This document shows, in pieces, positions 30,950 through 43,399 of a stretch of DNA of 64,000 bases. Source of the DNA: Sepioteuthis lessoniana (taxonomy: Eukaryota; Mollusca; Cephalopoda; Myopsida; Loliginidae); contig OY757904.1 of the NCBI GenBank assembly GCA_963585895.1, positions 8,528,360 through 8,592,359 on the forward strand, read 5' to 3'. Made by a program: the position numbers and the translations under genes. Positions within the stretch are counted from its first letter, which is position 1. Each line of letters begins with the position of its first letter. The notes below the pieces were generated by a model that searched no databases, had not been told where the DNA came from, and worked only from the letters and a program-made list of their open reading frames with translations.

Positions 30950-31020
30950 TTTGATTTGATCTCCTTGTTTAATAGCATATCAACCTTTGTGGATTATTTA
31001 ACGCCAAAGTCATTTTTTGT
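30950..31020 (-). repeat. Dispersed repeat D, tail fragment
   Basis: TTTAATAGCATATCAACC and GGATTATTTAACGCCAAAG match the tail-proximal part of repeat D near 38010-38050. Confidence 0.55.
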
Positions 31021-31064
31021 TGAAAAACAATAATAGTACTTTTTATCCCACACCTAATAGGATA

Positions 31065-31195
31065 AGGTGGTTCATGCCTTTCCGCCAAGGGTATTAGGCC
31101 GATGGTCAATGCAGTTACACGATTGGAGTTCGAACTTGCTTACTACGATATCAGAGCCCATCATGTTAGACACTACACCACATGTACCCTCCCTT
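31065..31195 (-). mobile_element. tRNA-derived SINE, family 1-like, copy e (head)
   Basis: In reverse it has the head, a B-box-like GAGTTCGAAC and the GGAAAGGCATGAACC region. The tail is missing. Confidence 0.55.
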
Positions 31196-32284
31196 AATAA
31201 TAATCGCCTCAGACTCCACATGTCTATTCCTTCTTGACATCATTCTCCAAATAAGTCTTTATTCAATGAAAAATGTACATGATCCTTACAGCCACTTGTG
31301 CGGACTGTATTATAATCTTGTAAAATCTGCAATTGTTATAACGTCTAACTATATATCGAATAGCTTATTCTAAAAAAGTAGGTCCAAACTGTATTCAGAG
31401 AATGTTAGTTTTTGTCTGGTCAGTTATCATTAAAAAACACAGAATCTTCATTTGTGTAGGGAAAAAATAAGTGTTTTTAGTCTCATTAGATTTCTATCAC
31501 GGACAGATCGTTTCAGAAAATAGACATTAAGTCATTGATTTTTTGATAAATTACGATGAATATTTTCATGTAGACAGTAGCAAAAGAAAATGTTTCATCT
31601 CACTTAGCCATGAGCAATCAAACTGTCTTTTTATACTTGAATAAAGAAAAGAAAGAAAAAAAATTGGGGTTTGTTTTATACATTTTAGCAGTGATGAATT
31701 CAGTATATATAAGACGTATTTTGCTTCATTTTTATGAATTATTTCTTTTTACTTTCATTTAATGAATAAACTATTAAAAGAGTATATATAACAACTGTTG
31801 TTTCATATACAGAGAATTTTTTAAGTATACAACTGTCCAACAGACAATTTGAATTTAAGATATTTCAAGAAGATTAATTAAAAGATGCTTATCACACGTG
31901 CATCTTAGTGTAGAAAAACATTTTAAATGGATTTCCGTCAACCTGGATGCATCTTCAAAGCCATTTGCAACGTAAGCTCTTTCGACCCTATATACTTTAA
32001 GTCCCATAAATTTTATCAACTAAATGTTTCTTTCGTTTGTTGATGAAGATTGGAGAAAGTTTACACAAAATTCTTTTCTCATGTGTTGGTGAGAATTTAT
32101 ACACCAAAGAAGTTTCAATAAGGAACACGAATTTAACTTTATAGCTAACAACATAATTGGCACAGCACAAACAAATGGATACTCAGATGATGTCTCGAGC
32201 AATCAAACTGTTAAACATATTTTTGGAATCATAATTCTACGTGTCAAAGAATGTTCATAAAATGTACTCATTCATAAACTCTTG
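31196..32284. other. AT-rich sequence without a recognised feature
   Basis: No motif is recognised on either strand. Confidence 0.4.
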
Positions 32285-32575
32285 GGGGTGCGCATAAAGT
32301 AGTAGATATCGGCAAAGAAAGTAAAATATCGGACTTGAGTTCAAACCCTGGAAGAGGCTGTTTGTATTTTTCTCTGCACAAATGCCCTTGGGAAAGATAT
32401 AATTACATCTCTTCGCAACTCCCTGTAAAAAATAAATAGTAGAAAAGACTAGGTTCTTAAGTTAGGTAAAGAGCAGTCTAGGACAGTGGTACTTCTGATT
32501 CAAAACAGCTGTGACTCAATTAAAAGAATTTACCCTTTATCTCATCCTGTTCGTGGGGAATGGGTTGGCTAAGTA
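32285..32575 (+). mobile_element. tRNA-derived SINE, family 1, copy f
   Basis: A diverged full-length copy with GAGTTCAAACCCTGG, CCCTTGGGAAAGATAT, and the end GGGGAATGGGTTGGCTAAG. Confidence 0.65.
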
Positions 32576-33039
32576 CATACATGAATTCCATTCTTACATA
32601 TATGAACTAGACTGCATATGAAGCAATAGTGGCTAATATATATATATATATATATATATAAAAAGATTTTTTGGTCCTTTGGGAGGAAAGTAAAGATTTT
32701 CAAGCGAATAGTTCTGCAAATGATTTGAAATTTGGTATTCAGTTTTGTTTATCTATTCATTTATTTATCATTCCATTTACTTAATCAACACATGTTTAGG
32801 ACATTTTAGTTCTCAACAGACGTTTGTCAGTCGTTTGAATATTTGCTGTGAGTTAAGTTTCTAAACAGATGTTTTGATGGCTCGTTTTCATTTTGTTTAA
32901 TTTCGTATTTTGTGTATGTAGGTGTTCCATTGAAGTTAATTGTCCAATAAGATTTTTTATTGTTGTTTAATGACATTTATAGTTCGTTTCTTCCTTCTTA
33001 CCTTTAATCTATGTAAATATCTGTGTTGTTTTGGGTGAT
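32576..33039. other. Region downstream of the Penelope-like coding remnant
   Basis: On the minus strand this follows the coding remnant and may be its 3' non-coding part. A stretch at about 32800-32832 (CTGACAA, a possible stem, then TAAA) looks like a ruined hammerhead but fails at the core and cleavage site. Confidence 0.3.
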
Positions 33040-33043
33040 TGTA

Positions 33044-33098
<55 letters not shown>

Positions 33099-33102
33099 CT
33101 AC

Positions 33103-33140
<38 letters not shown>

Positions 33141-33155
33141 ATATATATATATATA
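33040..33155. repeat. (TA)n-(TG)n compound microsatellite
   Basis: Alternating TA and TG blocks. The overlapping long frames on both strands are repeat artefacts. Confidence 0.95.
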
Positions 33156-33832
33156 TTCTCTGTGCATGTGTGTATGAGCACACGTATATATGTATATACA
33201 CTTATGTATACATGCATTTTTATAGACATATGTTTCCAATGACATTCGGTCGATTTAATCAAAATGTATTTATCCCCATACATAGATGGGTTTCTTTCTA
33301 GTCGGTGTGTGCACATGTTTATGCGTGTATGTGTGGGTAGTTGTATTTGTGCATGTAGTTAGGTTCTGTTTAATGTTGGTTTAAATCTCTATGAATTTTT
33401 TTCCTTTTATTTGGAGTTATGAGCAGTCTCTGGTCTGGTATATCGGGATTATTTTAAAGTTTCTTTTACTGCATAAAAGCTTTGATTCATGACGTTCTCT
33501 ATTTTCTGATTATTTGATGTTACTTTTATGTAAATAGACTCTATTATTCAGTTTTTGTGTACATCCTATATAAATTTCATTGCACTTTGTACATTTGATT
33601 ATGCAGCCAACATTTTTTTCAATTGCAGCTTAAGTTTCTATTATTTATTATAAATTTCTATTTTTATTATATGTTTCTATTTTTATTATAAATGCTGTTT
33701 TTGGATTTTAGAAGGTATTGGAATTTTTTTCAATGATTATATTAGATTCACCACAACTTTTATTTTTGCATTTTGAGACTCCATGCGATGTTTGTTCCCT
33801 AAATCTAAATGACGTTTGAAAGTGTCTTAAGC

Positions 33833-33833
<1 letters not shown>

Positions 33834-33895
<62 letters not shown>

Positions 33896-33900
33896 TGTGT
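33834..33900. repeat. (TG)n microsatellite inside the Penelope-like remnant
   Basis: A TG run that splits the linker between RT and endonuclease. Confidence 0.95.
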
Positions 33901-34266
33901 TTTGGTTGGGGTTTACTTTTGATAATTTTGTATTAATTCTATCATTGTTTTTGAGATGATCTCGGTTTTTTTAATATTTTTATGAATGGCTCAGAGTTGT
34001 TTTCGTTTGCTACATTTGGTGGGGACTTCGTAGTTTTTTTTCTGCTAATTCGAATCCTTTATTTATTAACGTTGCGACATATCCTTTCTACTGAAGGGTT
34101 TCGGGTAATTATTCTCAGCGGATTTTTCGAAGGTTTTTGTTAGTGACTACGATACGGCTTCTACGTTTTAGCGAGTGGTTCATGGATTTTATACAATTTC
34201 TGGAGTGATGGTTCTTGAATGGAGGTACTGTTGGGTTTCCGTGAGTTTGTCGTAAATATCAGTGAT

Positions 34267-34647
34267 TAATGAGCCGGTTGACTAGGCCAATGAGCCGGTT
34301 AAAGTAAAGTTGGCGATCGAAGTCGAGGGGTGACCAGAAGGCTCCTTTTTCAATAGCTACAACACCGAGGTGTAGGGGAGGGCGCTACTCCTTTCACTGA
34401 TGGGTAGAGTGTTCGCTAATGATCTGCGAGACCTGGGTTCAGTCCTAGGTCGCATTATACCAAAAACTTTAAAAATGGTACTTGATACCTACTTGCTTAA
34501 CACTCAGCAATATACAGTACGTATCAAGGGTAAAGTGGAGCAATCCAGAGAAAGGAGTAGCGCTCTCTTCTACACCTCGGTGTAATAGCCACTGAAAAGG
34601 GGGCCTTCTGGTTGCCCTCGACCACGGTCGCCAATTTTACTTTTTAC
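34267..34647 (+). mobile_element. SINE family 3, foldback copy, inserted in the Penelope-like element
   Basis: A tRNA-like head with GGGTAGAGTG and B box GGGTTCAGTCC (34435-34445) is followed by the family 3 body and tail (to 34647). The tail is also present inverted at the 5' side (about 34300-34397), so arms of about 95 bp flank the tRNA-like part. The insertion splits the RT coding remnant and is bordered by TATCAGTGAT (34257-34266) and TATCGGTGAT (34648-34657), a 10-bp target-site duplication with one difference. Confidence 0.8.
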
Positions 34648-34900
34648 TATCGGTGATAATTTGGCCATTTTAATTTTTAATGTGGATCTCATAAATGTAC
34701 TTCTTTAAAAATGTGTTCCGTGTTAAATTTCATCTTAGGGTGTAGCTAAGTAATGTAAATCGTTAATGTTGCCCCATGAACATTTCCAAAATTTGAAACA
34801 GGCATCTAAATATCTTTTCCAGTGAAATCTGTTTTATATTGTTGCTGTATTTTTCCCGATGATTTCAAATGTGAATATATTCATTTTTATGTACATAAAC

Positions 34901-35439
34901 ACCTTAGAATTAATAGAAAATAACACAGAATAGACTAGAGATAAGAAGAAGGGAAGATTTTAAAAAAAACCCACATAAACAAAACAACCAAAAATCGTCA
35001 AGGACAATTAACGTCAATGGGACAATTTCAGACACAAATCTGGAATTAAACAAAATCAAAAAAACCTATAAAAACAATCTATAAATAAAATCATCACACA
35101 GCCAAATTTAAACGCCTGACGAAGTTCACCAGCACTAACAACGCGCGGCTGTTAGAGTTTCCGATAGGAAGAGGCCAAAAGATCAATCGCATAAACTCTC
35201 TTGTTAGGTATCGAGGCAGTCATGCGAAACTTGGGTGTTAGAAACAAGAGAATAAAGAATTGAGACGATTGATTGTGGACTTAAGCGAAACTGCGTACCC
35301 AATTGGGAGAGGAATCAATTCATGAAGAACTATTCTTGCATCAGTCAATGAAAAAATAACTCGCATATATTCCTTCGTATAGATTTGAAGATGAATGTAT
35401 TTATCCGTCATAGGCAAGATATGCCACAAGATCATTTTT
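34901..35439. other. Sequence without a recognised feature
   Basis: No motif is recognised. It could hold more Penelope-like non-coding sequence. Confidence 0.3.
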
Positions 35440-35626
35440 AAGCGGAGTATTGCTAGTTTGAATTCTGAATTTTCCTTCTCCTAGACTGGTTGACTAACCA
35501 AGGCTAAAGAACCCAGTCTACCTAACAATTTACCCATAATAAGAGGTAAGAAGAGAAGGATTCATACCTTTCCCAAGGGCATTAGCACAGAGTGAAATGC
35601 AACTTGAGTAGTATATTCCATTTCCT
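35440..35626 (-). mobile_element. tRNA-derived SINE, family 1, copy g (head truncated)
   Basis: In reverse it has GAATTCAAACTAGC-like text, the CTAGGAGAAGGAAAA block, the GTTGACTAACCAAGG block in plus and GGGAAAGGTATGAATCC. The tRNA-like head is lost at the junction with repeat D. Confidence 0.65.
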
Positions 35627-36075
35627 ATGGCCCAGTCGGCTGGAGTGGGGGCTGCTGAATACACCGACTACATCTCTGCAGAGGAGTATGACTTGCCCAA
35701 TGAATGTTCTGGATATGGCACTAAACAATATGTAATGCTAAAGCTCTGGGGAATGCGGAGTACCCATTTAATGCTATCGCACCCAGGAATGACTCGGAAT
35801 GGAAGTACCTGATAGGGTCCTATACATGGGTCAAATAGAAATGTTTGATATTCAAACTGTGTACATATGCTAAACTGAATTATTTCAAATAGAAATGTTT
35901 GATCATTTGACTGTGTGTAAAACCATCTAATTGACTGAAAAAATAGTCAAGGCTCGTTTAAAAATGTTATCAACAAAATGTGTTTAGGAATCATATATTT
36001 AATATATGTGTATAAAAGGGATTTAGCATCGAATGACGTACAATGGTTGATATGCTATTAAATCTAACCAAACTA
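35627..36075 (+). repeat. Dispersed repeat D, copy 4
   Basis: This copy includes the 5' part with a 61-codon open frame (35627-35812; contains NECSGYGTKQ and LWGMRSTH), then GGGTCCTATACATGGGTCAA, CTGTGTGTA-type repeats, and the tail motif GGTTGATATGC near 36047. The open frame is shared in decayed form with other copies, so it may have been coding in the source element. Confidence 0.6.
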
Positions 36076-36429
36076 AACCATTTCCAATGAAGATAACCGT
36101 TACACTTAGCCTGCGTAGATGTAAAATTCGAAATAAAACAAAAACAGGTTTTTGTAACAACATGTTTCTTTGATCTTTTGTCTCGCAAATCAAGGGACAA
36201 CATCTTTGTCTCTTCAACCTTTAAGCCCCAGCCTCCCATAATACAAGATATATCCAAATGTCTGTGGTTGTTCGGCTAGTTTCAGGAGCATCATGGGACT
36301 TTCTGCGTTCGTTTAGATGTTACTACGTTAATAATCTTAATACATCTGAAAGGGAAATGAGAAGTTCAAAATTGGGTGCTAGTGTTACATTAAAATGTTT
36401 ACTTTTATGGAACGCCAAATGTGCTTTCT

Positions 36430-36521
<92 letters not shown>

Positions 36522-37990
36522 AAGAAATAAGTGAATTTTACATGATAAACTAATTCATTCAATTAATAAAATGCTGAGCTTAAATAATAAAAAGTACATT
36601 TAATTTCCTAAAATATTGAAATAAAATAATATTTTTTTAATAACACAAAATAACTCCAATACTACAAATATGTCTTAAAATACGATCAACTTGTCTGTCA
36701 AGATTTTGTCTTCGAACCAGTCACTTTAAAAAAAATTAATTCAAGTAAGTGATGAAAGCTACAATTTATTCTTTTTAAATGTTTGCTTGCATTTTCTAAC
36801 ACAACCTAAGTGTGAAACATAGATTTCATATGAATTACAGTTTTAAAAAAAGTTATTTTAGGATGATGAATATGTGTGGTTTAATACGATCTAAGCTTTT
36901 GCCAACTGAGCTGCGGTATCCAATCTATTTCATTGTACATTTTACCTGTCATCTCACCATCTGTTCGTTTCTTTTTTCTGTTGCTAAAAGGTTGATAATA
37001 CGGCGTTAAAAGCTCAGATTCGATCTGACCTGATCTGTCCAATCTTCGTCTGTCTCGATTTAAAACGAAGAGAAAGGAGATGATGTCCGCTGCCACGTAT
37101 TCAAATATTTTTCACTCAATATTTCTCTAGGCTCTGATCACACTCAACCCACACATGTAGCTACTACTCCTGCTTATCATAAAGCAGCTGACATCTTTGA
37201 TCCGACTGTGAAGAGCTTTAGCAAATTTAGTCTGGCATTGGCAATATCTATAAATACCAGATTATAACACATAATGGTCTCAAATCCCTTTGTATAATAC
37301 GAATTTAGCCTTTGCATATGAGAGTGAATGATTATCTGTTTGTTAACAGGAAACAGTAATATCTAATTTTGTTACGTTAGTAAATCTGCTTAAGTATTTT
37401 TTATTTTCATTTGTTTGTTTCTTATTAAAAAGGATAAAGTAAGTCTATCTTCTACAGATTCTTCCTTCCGTCTACGAAGAACTGGATATCAGCTTGTGCA
37501 CATCAAGATCCACTCAATAGGCTTGATATTCCTACCCAAGCCGACCGCCCAAACTGTAGGATATCTGTCAGAGTGGCCTTCCTTTCAACGGATTGGCTTG
37601 TAGGGTTAAAGGGATCCAGCTGTCTCCATCCAGCTATGAACCCAGGCAGCATTAAATAATACCAACCTGACCTTTAGGGAGAAGTTATGCCTTTTCCAAA
37701 GCCATCAGTAGGAATTGTATACAAACAGTGTTAATCGGAAATAAACTTACTGCCTATATATTAGTGTGTAAATAGCTATTTGTAAATATTAGAAAGCATT
37801 AATACACGACCTATATCATTGATTTGTGACGTCAACAACAAGAGAATTAAACTTATTTTCTCGCTGGAAACGCTTTGTAGGTCAACGTATCGCAAATAGA
37901 ATTACGGATCTAGCATTAAAATTCTTATTCAGCAAACCTGTTTCATAAATCGTTTGTGAAATTCCTGAATACATTATCCAATTACAAGCC
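36076..37990. other. AT-rich sequence with one compound microsatellite
   Basis: (CA)n-(TA)n lies at 36433-36519. A more GC-rich block at about 37440-37700 ends with CCTTTTCCAAAGCCATCAGT and might be a diverged SINE, but I cannot place it. Confidence 0.35.
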
Positions 37991-37999
37991 AGTTTTGGT

Positions 38000-38500
38000 T
38001 TATTAGTTTAATGCCATATCAACTTTTATGGGTTATTTAATGTCGAAATTTGGTTCCTATAAAAATGATTGTAATAACTAAATTTTCAATGTTCCATAGC
38101 ATTTTTTTTTATCAAATTACACTTTTTATTTTTTCTATAATCATTTGTTTGCACATTTGTATCAAGTATTCCTATCTAATACAAATAATTTGCACACGGA
38201 TATTTGGTTTCAAGTGTTTCTAAGACGAATAATTTATACAGAATCATATGGTTTTATGTAACTATTTCTATTTAATAACATTTTTCACACATTTACATGA
38301 TTTCAATTATTCTAATCCAATAGTAATAATTTTTAAATACATTCGACCAATAGATAAAGTCATAACAGGAACTACCACCCCAGGTCAGAGTGAACCAGGT
38401 TGTAATGACAACAAAAGGGTGATTCCACGCTCATCGAAGAACAAGAACTGAAATCTCACCACCGGATACAGATTGGCGTCATACGTGGGACACTATAAGC
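38000..38500 (-). repeat. Dispersed repeat D, copy 5
   Basis: In reverse: tail motif AATGCCATATCAACTTTTAT, TATCTAATACAAATAATTTG-type inner repeats, the damaged core CGACCAATAGATAAAG, and CCAGGTCAGAGTGAACC. Confidence 0.6.
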
Positions 38501-38696
38501 CAGGTTGAATATATTTATACACGAATCCACATATTTGCCAATCTTTCAGTTGTAGATACCTATCTAACTTTTCAGTATATTAACATCGTAATATATGAGA
38601 AAACATTCTGTCAATTATTATTGTTCTTGATTTTATTATAAACACAACATTTTGTTCACAAGCAATCTTTAGGGATAAAATCAATGAGGATTAATG

Positions 38697-38885
38697 GGTG
38701 GGGGTAATCGTTTTAGAAAATGGTATCAGCAACTCAAATTCAAATTCTGGATGAGGCTGCTTGAGTTTCACTTCCCGCTAGGCTCAAACTCTTCTCTCGC
38801 CAGCAATGGGAAAATAGCAGGGCAGTCTAGACTTTTTTTTATCGTTGGTTAGACAACTATTCAAACTTCAGTGAATTCCATACTT
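38697..38885 (+). mobile_element. tRNA-derived SINE, family 1, copy h (diverged)
   Basis: GGGGGTAATCG and TTCAAATTCTGGATGAGGCT give the head. CAGCAATGGGAAAATAGCAG and the GGTTAGACAACTATTC block give the body. Confidence 0.6.
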
Positions 38886-39704
38886 CTCTAATTTTCTTCA
38901 CCAACTGCGGATGTTTTTTTAATGATTTTGATCTCATCCCATAGAGGATTATGTGATCCATTCTTACTCTTAATATGGTTTTCTGCATGAAACTTTTCTA
39001 CTTTTGTTTTAAATATTGATTTCTTACGCAGGAATTTGAGAAACTTGAAGTACGCTCTACACGTTAGCATTAGCAATAAATGCATCTCAGGCCCTCTTAA
39101 GTTTCAACATGATGAGAAATTCCTAAATCCTCTGAGAATAACAGTTGATAACAAATTGTACCTGATGTGCCTCGATATACGAGATAGAAGCGAACACGAA
39201 CCGTACTGATTAATTTCGATCAATCTAAAGTATTCCTCAGGGTGAGCCACCGTGGATATTCTCAAGGCCTTCATATATGAATAGGGATTTCTTCCCACTG
39301 ATTAATTTTTGTTTTGTTCCTGCAACTTATTGCTGTGATGCAATTGAACAGAAAGCAGAAAATGGTTGTGATCTATTTAGAATTTGAGCTCGATTTGCCA
39401 GGGTTGCCCTCTGCATTCCTTATTCTCTAAATGTTATGCTGGAACTATTCCTTGACAACAGTAAAGAGAAAACTCTGAGATGAGACATGAGATGAGCCTC
39501 GGAATAGTCATAGAGATCAAACCATAGTGCTGGGGTAGCAGGCATAGTACCTTGCCATTGAAACATTGAAAAAATATAGAAGGCATTTGGATGGCATGAG
39601 ATATTGGTATTCAAAATTAACGTCATTATTAAATTGTTCACCAAAATGTTTGTGTAAATTTTCCAAACCTAACTTTCAAAAGCCCCCACCATCTAATCTA
39701 CATC
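38886..39704. other. Sequence without a recognised feature
   Basis: No motif is recognised. Confidence 0.4.
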
Positions 39705-39978
39705 ACGACCCTGGAGTAAGGGTTATCGCCGTAGGGAAATGGACCCGGTGACGAGTTCAAATCCTGGACGAGGTTGATTGCATTTCACATAGTACTAATA
39801 CCCTTGGAATCGATGAATACAATAATTCTACCACCAGCTATAGGTAAATAAGAGGGCAGACTCGGTTCTTCAGCCTTGGTTAGGCTACCAGTCTAGGAGA
39901 AAAAAAAACTCTGAATTCAAACCTGTAGAAAAATTGACCTTGTGTCACATCAAGCCCGTGCGAGGAAGTTCGTGAATA
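39705..39978 (+). mobile_element. tRNA-derived SINE, family 1, copy i
   Basis: The head has GGAGTAAGGGTTATCG and GAGTTCAAATCCTGG. The body has CCAGCTATAGGTAAATAAG and the end has GTGTCACATCAAGCCCG. It is near full length. Confidence 0.7.
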
Positions 39979-40409
39979 TATACATCACGGCCCTGGTCAG
40001 TTCCTAATGTGTTTTTAATGAAAGATTATCAAGGAAACTGTTCATATTTCAGCAGCCTACATGCTTGTATTCAAATCGTGTTATTCGAATACACTACCAA
40101 ATAAACACAAACAAACGCTCAATCTTTTTTCAATGCAGCTTGAATGTTGCGCCATACAAGCGTTTGCACGATCGGTGCAAGTCTATGTCCCTCAGCTCAA
40201 ATGCTCCCTTCGATATCCTCAAACAAATCGAACCAATTGAATGTAGTCACGAAATACATTGACATACAAGTTGTTAGTACCTGTGGTGTAGCTCAAGATC
40301 AAGGACAGCATTTCAATCAACCACCCGCAAAAACTTCCTTCTTTGATGTCTTCATAATTGACTTAATCCCAGGAAAAACTTTAATGCTTCTTTTTGTAGT
40401 CATTGCGTG

Positions 40410-40485
<76 letters not shown>

Positions 40486-42359
40486 AATAAGAACTTGTCA
40501 CCTTTTATATCAACATCCACGACGCACAAGCCCTTCGCTGGACTCACAAACACAAGAACACACATTGTCGACAAAGAATAGTTAGCTAATAAAAATATCG
40601 CGGAATAGCTATCAAATATATTGTGAAAAAGTTCGAATGCCTTCGAAAGAAATTTCATGGTAACAAGGAACCATTAAAGTTTTTTTGTACTCATCAATTA
40701 TTTATATCAAGAAATTGAAGATCACAACCTAGTCTTGTTTATTAGACTTTGATAAACTCTTCAAAATTCCTAAACTAACAGACATTCCCAATCTATATTG
40801 GAATTAAAATTTTGAAAGATTGGTCGATTTCAGTCTTTATTAGCTCGTCTTTGTTCAAGCTCTCAATGTTAATTTACTTGTGAATATATGAAGTCTATAG
40901 CTGAACAGTTATGCGTTGTATTTTCAATGTTGCATTGTTAAATTTGGCCATCAAAAATATTGATATAAAGGCACGTTTGCATAATTTAATAATTCTTATA
41001 TTTCCTGCGCCGGGCCATTTCATATCAGACAAAAGTCTTAGCACACTTTGAAAAATTCCACGAGACACCAAGATAGTTTCTTTCTAATCTCAAATTTAAC
41101 TCAAAGTCTGAAGAGTATTTCCGTGTAGAGGTGGCATTTTTCTTTTATTATTTTTTCTTCTGTAATTTTAAAATGGTCATCCTGTTGCTGGTGTTAGGAT
41201 TGATGTTGATGATGTCAATTATATCTTTTCTGTGTATTAAATTCAACTCTTCGATCGATGTTCTTTCACTCTTGGATTTCTAGATTAAGAACTGATATCT
41301 TTTGTTTGGCATCGTTTTTAATGTGGATAGAATCCTCACCTAAGCTCAATGGGAACTCACTCCTTTACCTTTAATGTAATTGAATTCTTGATTCAATTCA
41401 TTATGAAATAAATTATTCCATTTTATTTTATTATTTCTTTCTCACTATTTTCAGTTCGTACGTATTCAACGATCTTGAACCGTTTTTTAAACTCTCTTTC
41501 TGTTGGCTCTGTTTTATTTTAATGAATATCTGCTACTGCCATTTAGTACTTAAAAGATTTCCGATAACTTTTGTCATTGTTATTGCTTTCCCCAATCAAG
41601 AATTTCCACTTGGACTGACGGACTATTCAAGATACAAAATGTCTGATTTTGGAAGGACCACTATTTAGAGAATAATTGCTGTGTAATCACAAAAGACTCT
41701 ATGAAGGAAATGGCTGAAATGTACAAGTCACATTCTTATTCCACGATGCTTTAAGCAATTCTTGGTACTCCCTTTCCAACCCACTGATCTAAAACAACTA
41801 GAAAATGACATCTTTAAATTCCTATGAGATTACAGGGTAAGTAAGGTGCATTTTAAATCCAGTTGCTGCATGCTTTCAAAGACGATCTGATTTCCAGACT
41901 ACAGAACTACTGAGATACACTACCGTTAAAATTCCCATGCATAAGACAAGAAAAACATAATCAACTTTGGAAATAGAACACCAAGAAATCCTTCCCGTGT
42001 TTGAAAATTATGAACCAACTGGGAAGCTATCTTGCCAAAAATTCTCAAGCGAACACTCCTTATTCAGTGATTTTCAACACGTTAATGTATCTCAAAAGTA
42101 ATGAAGCACTCCCCATCAGGCTAGTCATTTAAAATTCTTACTGTCACAATTATAAGTTAGTTTGTATATTCTTTTCCACCTCATAGGCCATAATGCGCTT
42201 CTATTCCATTCCTGGTGTCGCCCTTCTTCTCTCTGTCGGCTTGAATAGTTTGAGAATTCCATCTTTACATCGTCGAGTATATATGCTCGTTTTTGGTGTC
42301 TTGGCTACTACTCAACAACTGTTTGGATGTACTTGTTCGCAGTATGCCCAGCCTAGTTA
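39979..42359. other. Sequence without a recognised feature
   Basis: A (CT)n microsatellite lies at 40410-40481 and makes artefactual Ser-Leu and Arg-Glu frames. The block 41580-42340 has a coding-like texture with many stops but I could not assign it. Confidence 0.35.
40410..40481. repeat. (CT)n microsatellite
   Basis: CT run with one CCC interruption. Confidence 0.95.
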
Positions 42360-42560
42360 AGGTCCAATCTATGAGTCAAATAGATCTGTTTGTAAGTATT
42401 CGATGAAGTCAGGTGCAAAAAAAGCCTCTTAAAAAGTAAGTGCACAAAAATCTAAACATGATCGGACAATGAACACGATTCCTAACCTATAGGTATAAAT
42501 AACCCTAAACTAGTTGACATATCTTTAGAATCAATCAAACAATCAGTCAATGCAAAAGGT
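42360..42560 (+). repeat. Dispersed repeat D, copy 6 (partial) with (AATC)n-type tail
   Basis: AAGGTCCAATCTATGAGTCA and AATAGATCTGTTTG are followed by a shortened body, TAAATAACCC, GTTGACATATC, and AATCAATCAAACAATCAGTC. Confidence 0.6.
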
Positions 42561-43399
42561 CTGTCAGGTTAAAAAATAAAAGCACAATTTCTGTGTCTGA
42601 AGTAATTGTTTTAGTTAGACCAAATTAATAAACTTTGTTTAAAAATGAACTAGTGCTTAAAAGAAAGAATGGTGAAACTAAGTTCTTGAAGATTAATTTT
42701 AAAATTTGGATTTTTATAACGCCCTCCATTTGATATGTTGATTTATTTGAAACAATGAAAAACATTTACGACTGATATTTTTAAATCATCTAAATACCAT
42801 AATTTGGTTCTCAAATTTATGTTAGTTTTGTTCAACTTTTCTCTAGTTGGTGAAAAAAATGGAAAATATTTTTCCTCAGATTTAAAATTTTAATCATAAA
42901 ATTTCGAGTTTTCTATTCCTGTTTTGAAAGTTTTGTCCGCCTAAATATAATGTTCACAATATTAAGCTCGATTTCAACATGAATCACCGTTGGCCTTTGC
43001 TCAAACAGTGGAAGAGTATTGCTCTAATCATAGCCTGACGGTAATTATGGAAAGACTAATCATGGTTTAATGAAAAACAGTAAATTGTGACCCAAAGAAA
43101 TTGATTTAACTGGTTTAATGAGGATGAGGTTTTTTTAGTGTTCTTAATGCAGACCAGATTAGGTATACACCTGTTATTTGAGGACACAAAGTTAATGGAC
43201 CAGCAATAGAAGACGATTTAATGTAATGTTACGTGGCATGTGACAAATTTTATCTTCCTCATTTTTTCTTTCTGACGCATCAAGAACATTTACGTGGCAG
43301 TTTTTAATCTTTTACTGGGAATGAAAAAACATAGCGTGTAACTATGGCAACTCGAATATATCCAGCTTCTTGAAAGCAGAGAAGACTTTTGTGTTTAAT
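42561..43399. other. AT-rich sequence, possibly the 5' part of the next element
   Basis: No clear motif. Some of it could be the non-coding left side of the Tc1/mariner remnant that follows. Confidence 0.3.

Larger units (their letters stand above)
33360..34900 (-). pseudogene. Penelope-like element, RT and GIY-YIG endonuclease remnant
   Basis: On the minus strand, from high to low coordinates: HWKRYLDACFKFWKCSWGN with NINDLH (RT palm, YLDD changed to YLDA at 34801-34812), NGQIITD (about 34660-34680), a SINE insertion (34267-34647), then SRTITPEIV-like text, TNKNLRKIR and GYVATLINKGFELAEKK (linker, about 34000-34170). A (TG)n run interrupts at 33834-33900. Next comes GCIIKCTKCNEIYIGCTQKL with NNRVYLHKSNIK (about 33510-33640), a GIY-YIG endonuclease with its cysteine pair. 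The gene order RT then GIY-YIG is that of endonuclease-bearing Penelope-like elements. Stops and the lost catalytic Asp show it is dead. Confidence 0.75.

Noticed and set aside
32800..32832. Possible hammerhead in the 3' region of the Penelope-like remnant
   Set aside because: G8 and G12 positions are both changed and the cleavage dinucleotide does not fit. At most it is a ruined copy.
32957..33316. Overlapping open frames on both strands (up to 119 codons)
   Set aside because: They are translations of TA and TG microsatellites.
40144..40581. A 145-codon open frame
   Set aside because: Half of it is a (CT)n repeat and the rest resembles no known protein; there are no splice or start signals I can defend.
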